Below are positions 31,683 to 35,591 of a stretch of DNA of 35,591 nucleotides, piece after piece. The translations under genes were made by a program, and so were the position numbers. The stretch's first letter is position 1; the number at the start of each line of letters is the position of its first letter. Source of the DNA: Chitinispirillum sp. (GTDB taxonomy: Bacteria; Fibrobacterota; Chitinivibrionia; Chitinivibrionales; Chitinispirillaceae); contig SKJJ01000231.1 in assembly GCA_007115975.1 (NCBI GenBank), positions 1 to 35,591 of the forward strand, read 5' to 3'. Below the pieces are notes generated by a model, which was not told the DNA's origin, ran no database searches, and saw only the letters and a program-made list of their open reading frames with translations.

Positions 31683-34600
31683 TCAACACGACTGGGTTAC
31701 CTTTTGGTCAAAAAAACGTTTGCAGGCTGCTAAAACATCATTACGTTCAAGTTTTATAAGGTATTCATCCATTCCTGCTTCCAATCCCTTTTGACGGGCA
31801 TTATCACCGATAACGGATGTAACTGCTATTATGGGAATATCCCTTAAATACTCATCAGCCCTGATTTTACGGGTCATTTCATAGCCATCCATATTAGGCA
31901 TCTCTATATCGGTTAAAATCAGATCAATATCTCCCTTGGAAGCATTAAGAACTGCAAGTCCCTTTATTCCATCTTCGGCGGTGATAGTGCTGTATCCGGC
32001 ATCTTCGATGAATGATTTTATCTGATGCATAAAAAATGGCGAATCTTCTACGATTAATATGGTCCCCTTTTTAGAAGAAGATGTATCGAAAGTGGAACTG
32101 AACTCAGGAGCACTGGTTTTAACTATTGCAAAGATATCAAGTATCAAGGCAATAGAATTGTTGATAACTGTAGAGCCTATTATACCGGGTTGGAGATGAG
32201 TTATGTCATCAATTGCCTCAGCCGAAACATCTACCGTGTCAATAATTTCTGAGGCGATTATACTAACCTCCCGACCAGCTATCTGAAAAATAATTGCATA
32301 GGCATCGCAAGTCTCTTTTCTTGGCCTGGCATCTACAACTTCTTCAATCGAAAAAACCCGCAGTGTGCCGCCACGATACTGAAATACCCGTTTGCCTCCA
32401 GCATCCTTTATTGAACTAACCTTGATTTTTTCGATTCTGGCAATAAACCCAACCGGAACTGCAAAGAATTCATTTTCACCATTTTCGATGATTAAAAAGG
32501 ATTGTTCATCAGAATTTCGCGCGGTATTTTCAGGATCATTTGAATGTCGTGCCTGGGTAAGGGCAATCTTGCCATCAATATTCTGCAGATTTTTGATCCC
32601 GATAATATCAAGTATCAGTGCAACCTGACCATCACCAAGAATTGTTGCTCCTGCATATTCTCTGCAATCACAAAGATGGTACCCAAGAGGTTTGACAACT
32701 ATTTCAGCTGAATCAAGCAGACTGTCAACCACCAGACCGTACTTACATTCACCGGCAGACACAACAACTACATTTACAGCACTATACGGGCTCTTTCTCC
32801 GGTCAGATTTTCGGCGCTTATCCACCGAGGTACTGTTCTCTGTTTCACCTCGGCGGTCAGCAATTTCGCGTCGCAAATCAACACCTTCTTTTTCTGTTGC
32901 TGAAAATGTCCGTACATCTATTCCCAGCACATCACTGACACGGATAAGTGGAAGCAGCTCCCCTCTAAGCCTCATAATTACTGCATTTCCTATCTTCTCT
33001 ATCTTTCTTTTTACCTCAGCTGCGGGTACCCGCACCAACTCTATTAGATTTGCCTGGGGAATGGCGTAGGGCGCACTTTCAACTATTACCAGTAGACTTG
33101 GAATAATGGCAAGTGTTAAGGGAAGCTTAATGCTCAGTGTGGTTCCCTGGCCCAATATAGAACTAATGTCTACAGCTCCTCCCACTTTGCTCAGGTTACT
33201 CTGCACTACATCCATACCAACACCTCTGCCGGAAATTTCTGTAACTTTTTCTGCTGTGGAAAACCCGGCTTTGAAGATAAACTTCATAATCTCCCGGTCG
33301 TTTATTCCAGCAAGCGAAGCTTCATCTACAAGGCCTTGCTTCCTTACCTTCCTTCTTATGACTGAGGGATCAATACCTTTACCATCATCAGTGATTTCAA
33401 TCACCACATGCCCCGCTTCGTGGCGTGCCTTAAGGGATAATCTCCCTTCCGGAGGCTTGCCATTCTTGACACGTTCTTCGGGAAGCTCAAGTCCGTGGTC
33501 AACAGCATTTCTTACTATGTGTGTAAGAGGATCTCCCACGGCCTCAATAATCGATTTGTCAAGTTCAACATCCTCTCCCTCAATTTCAAGGGATACCTGC
33601 TTGCTGAGCTGTTTTGCAAGATCACGGACTATTCTGCGGAATTTATTGAAAACAAAACCTATAGACTGCATGCGTGTCGACATTATCGCCTCCTGAAGTT
33701 CGGAGGTGATAGTGTCGACCTGCTGACTTGCAGCAGTGATTTTCTGTATGTCTTTTGCAGAGGTGTTTTGAAGAAGTTCATTGCGGGTAAGAACCATTTC
33801 ACCAGCAAGAGTCATCAATTTGTCGAGTATTTTAATATTTACCCGAAGACTGCTTTCCTGGGAAGAGATGTTCGTCTTTTTTGTATCTGGAGAATTTCCC
33901 CCTTCTTTTTCGACGATTTCAGGTTGACGGGTATGTTCCGAAGCCTTACATACATTCTTCAGTGTGACATTTCCAAAAGAGAATCCGGTTTCACTGTGCT
34001 GCTCGATTTTCCCTGTAATGACTCTAACGATCATCTCATCTGGAAGAGCAATACATTGAGCCATCATCTCTGTGTCAATTGATGCAGCACAAAGAACTAC
34101 CAGTGTTTTTTGTGCTGCAGTTTCAGAGTACTCCTTATGGTCGATGACATGGCAAAGTTGAGAGACTCCTTCAAGGAACTCCTGGTCGTTTATGGTTGTA
34201 TCTGATTCTGAATCAAATTCCAACAGGTATATGAAATGACCTGTACCGGGTATTTGTTGTGCATCAATAATTTTTTGCACTTCAATTTCAAACAGTTGGC
34301 GGCTGGATGGAGTCTTAAAGAACAGTTTACCATTGACCACCGGTGATTCATTCTTTTCGTCCTGATCGCTACTATTTTGTTTCTGATCAATAACGTTATT
34401 GAGATAGCTGACTATTTCTGTTATATCAATCCGTTCGGAATTCTCAAGATCATTTATCATGCTTCTGAGGCAATCTGCGCCATCAAGCAGCACCGTGATA
34501 ATTTCTGATTTTGGCGTTAACGCACCGGAGCGAATCCTGCCAAGGACGTTTTCCATTGCATGGGAAAGCTCTTTCATTGTACTCAATGAAAAAAAAGCAG

Positions 34601-34766
34601 CGCTGCCTTTAATTGTGTGTATGGCTCTGAATACTTTGTTGATAACCTCACCAGTAACACCATCTCCGGCCTCTTCGATTTTCAAGAGGTCATCCTCTAT
34701 TCCGCACAGATGCTCTCTGGATTCTTCAACAAACATCTGGATCACTTCATTGCTTTGGGATTCCAC
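31683..34766 (-). CDS. cheA: Chemotaxis histidine kinase CheA, with two CheW domains and a C-terminal receiver
   Basis: The product has 1027 residues. The Hpt domain (1-110) carries phospho-His50 in '[15 protein letters not shown]'. A variable region (about 130-290) sits where the CheY-binding P2 would be. The dimerisation and ATPase domains follow (about 300-555), with N-box '[16 protein letters not shown]', G1 'DDGKGID' and G2 'GRGVGMDVV'. Two CheW-like domains lie at about 560-725 and 750-885. The C-terminal receiver (899-1027) has the acceptor Asp953 in '[13 protein letters not shown]'. It is longer than classical CheA (about 650-700) because of the second CheW domain and the receiver. 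The start is GTG behind AGGAAGGA, 17 bases after the CheY-like gene. Confidence 0.95.
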   Translation of the reverse strand: MESQSNEVIQMFVEESREHLCGIEDDLLKIEEAGDGVTGEVINKVFRAIHTIKGSAAFFSLSTMKELSHAMENVLGRIRSGALTPKSEIITVLLDGADCLRSMINDLENSERIDITEIVSYLNNVIDQKQNSSDQDEKNESPVVNGKLFFKTPSSRQLFEIEVQKIIDAQQIPGTGHFIYLLEFDSESDTTINDQEFLEGVSQLCHVIDHKEYSETAAQKTLVVLCAASIDTEMMAQCIALPDEMIVRVITGKIEQHSETGFSFGNVTLKNVCKASEHTRQPEIVEKEGGNSPDTKKTNISSQESSLRVNIKILDKLMTLAGEMVLTRNELLQNTSAKDIQKITAASQQVDTITSELQEAIMSTRMQSIGFVFNKFRRIVRDLAKQLSKQVSLEIEGEDVELDKSIIEAVGDPLTHIVRNAVDHGLELPEERVKNGKPPEGRLSLKARHEAGHVVIEITDDGKGIDPSVIRRKVRKQGLVDEASLAGINDREIMKFIFKAGFSTAEKVTEISGRGVGMDVVQSNLSKVGGAVDISSILGQGTTLSIKLPLTLAIIPSLLVIVESAPYAIPQANLIELVRVPAAEVKRKIEKIGNAVIMRLRGELLPLIRVSDVLGIDVRTFSATEKEGVDLRREIADRRGETENSTSVDKRRKSDRRKSPYSAVNVVVVSAGECKYGLVVDSLLDSAEIVVKPLGYHLCDCREYAGATILGDGQVALILDIIGIKNLQNIDGKIALTQARHSNDPENTARNSDEQSFLIIENGENEFFAVPVGFIARIEKIKVSSIKDAGGKRVFQYRGGTLRVFSIEEVVDARPRKETCDAYAIIFQIAGREVSIIASEIIDTVDVSAEAIDDITHLQPGIIGSTVINNSIALILDIFAIVKTSAPEFSSTFDTSSSKKGTILIVEDSPFFMHQIKSFIEDAGYSTITAEDGIKGLAVLNASKGDIDLILTDIEMPNMDGYEMTRKIRADEYLRDIPIIAVTSVIGDNARQKGLEAGMDEYLIKLERNDVLAACKRFFDQKVTQSC

Positions 34767-34783
34767 ACCTATTTCCTTCCTGA

Positions 34784-35449
34784 TTATTTGATCTCCTTTA
34801 AAGATTTTTTCACCGATGCTTTAATCTCAAAAGTGATCAAGTTCCAGAAATGCACTAAATCCTCTTTAGCATCGTCATTGCTGAAAACCTCCCTGCTCAG
34901 CCACTGCTCGAATTCCTGAACGGTTAACTCTTTCCCCAAAATCAGCTCAATCTTTTCAACTATCAGCGGTATATGTTCATTTTTAATTATTTCGCTTAAT
35001 GGATGAGCCTCCTTTTTATTATTGGAGCACTCATTATTTACTGAACTGCGGGGGGGCGGTTCTTCTTTTGGGGGACGAAATCCATAAGCTGCGGATAGTT
35101 CCTTTAGCTTCTCAAGCAGTATTTTCTTGTTTACAGGTTTTATGATGTACGATTGAAGACCTGCCTTGGTTGCATCAATGATTTTCGTTCGGTCAGTTTC
35201 GGTGGTGAGCATTATGAATGGCACATCCCTGGTGACATCATTTGTTTTGCAGTGCTTCAACAGATCCAGTCCTGATTCTCCCGGCATATTCCAGTCTGAT
35301 ATTATCAGGTCTGGTTTCTCCTTCTTAATGGCCAAAAGAGCATCAGGAACACTGTCTGCTTCCGAAATTAGTACATACCCCAACTCTTTGAGATTCCCTT
35401 TAAGTACATGGCGCATTGTTTTGGAATCATCAACAATCAATATATTCAT
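34784..35449 (-). CDS. CheY-like response regulator with C-terminal extension
   Basis: This 221-residue protein starts at 'MNILIVDDSKTMRHVLKGNL'. Its N-terminal receiver (about 1-122) has the acceptor Asp in 'LIISDWNMPGESG', Thr in 'IMLTTETD' and Lys in 'YIIKPVNK'. The C-terminal 100 residues have no recognised domain: a basic/proline linker, then an acidic helical region ('EKIELILGKELTVQEFEQWL'). I chose the ATG at 35449 (AGGGG 7 bases upstream) over a TTG farther out. As the first gene of the che operon it is a good candidate for the CheA output or an accessory regulator, but it is longer than motor CheY (about 120-130). Confidence 0.88.
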   Translation of the reverse strand: MNILIVDDSKTMRHVLKGNLKELGYVLISEADSVPDALLAIKKEKPDLIISDWNMPGESGLDLLKHCKTNDVTRDVPFIMLTTETDRTKIIDATKAGLQSYIIKPVNKKILLEKLKELSAAYGFRPPKEEPPPRSSVNNECSNNKKEAHPLSEIIKNEHIPLIVEKIELILGKELTVQEFEQWLSREVFSNDDAKEDLVHFWNLITFEIKASVKKSLKEIK

Positions 35450-35505
35450 ACATTTCCCCTCCCCAGTTAACTGCTTTGGAAAAACCAATCAATTATATGA
35501 ATTTA

Positions 35506-35534
35506 ATTATCACATAAATAGCTGTAATGGTCAA
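35506..35534 (-). promoter_or_regulatory. Sigma-70-type promoter of the che operon
   Basis: Read on the minus strand, TTGACC (35534-35529) and GATAAT (35511-35506) are 17 bp apart, each five of six to consensus. Transcription would start near 35499, giving about 50 nt of leader before the CheY-like gene. No sigma-28 motif was seen, so this operon may not depend on FliA. Confidence 0.6.
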
Positions 35535-35591
35535 CAACTTGTTCTGTTATATCTCATTTTTGCGCAGGTAAATACAAGTTAATGCCATAAA

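Noticed and set aside
33106-33696. 196-codon plus-strand open frame inside cheA
   Set aside because: Serine/proline/threonine-rich antisense shadow of the kinase domain; cheA motifs on the other strand are unmistakable.

Overview
The window is chromosomal DNA of moderate G+C content from a flagellated, diderm-type, probably anaerobic bacterium. The flagellar gene order (flgE, flbD, motA-motB, fliL, fliM, fliY, fliO-P-Q-R, flhB, flhA, flhF, flhG, sigma-28) is the long fla/che-type order seen in spirochaetes, Fibrobacterota-like lineages and Firmicutes. FlhF plus FlhG suggests a spatially controlled, probably polar, flagellum. Signal-peptide proteins, a sigma-54 activator and an [FeFe]-hydrogenase-like sensor fit an anaerobic Gram-negative. 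My best guess is a Chitinivibrionia/Fibrobacterota relative, but this is inference only.

Region 1 (1-15.7 kb, + strand): the 3' end of flgE closes with a rho-independent terminator. A new promoter then starts flbD-motA-motB-fliL-fliM-fliY-fliO-fliP-fliQ-fliR-flhB-(240 bp gap)-flhA-flhF-flhG-small membrane protein-fliA-small charged protein-HDOD protein. These genes supply the stator, C-ring switch, type III export gate, flagellar placement GTPases and late sigma factor.

Region 2 (15.7-20.9 kb, mostly - strand) is accessory. It holds an exported START-like protein, a decayed IS1595-type element with 14-bp perfect terminal inverted repeats, a D-cysteine desulfhydrase/ACC-deaminase family enzyme, a DUF2007-like zinc-ribbon protein, an exported protein whose reading frame is broken by one in-frame TAA, and an IS21-type transposase scrap. 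It is gene-poor and looks like a graveyard next to the flagellar locus.

Region 3 (20.9-25.5 kb) is a compact regulatory and sulfur-transfer module. A PAS-AAA+-Fis sigma-54 activator diverges from thioredoxin and an 812-residue fusion (CoA-disulfide reductase, rhodanese, TusA, DsrE-like). Between them lie six TGTTGC-type boxes spaced 9-11 bp apart, a near-consensus -24/-12 promoter facing thioredoxin, and a sigma-70-type promoter facing the activator that overlaps the boxes. A strong terminator ends the operon.

Region 4 (25.6-35.6 kb) is chemotaxis. A soluble protein on the + strand combines two 4Fe-4S clusters, an [FeFe]-hydrogenase H-domain with the four H-cluster cysteines, an Fes-type cluster and a chemoreceptor signalling domain. 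Convergent to it is a - strand operon cheY-like-cheA-mcp-cheW-cheB-cheR with its own promoter. Together these suggest flagellar motility steered by an intracellular redox or H2 signal.

I saw no tRNA, rRNA or CRISPR array. Product names rest on reading the sequence by eye; no database search was possible.
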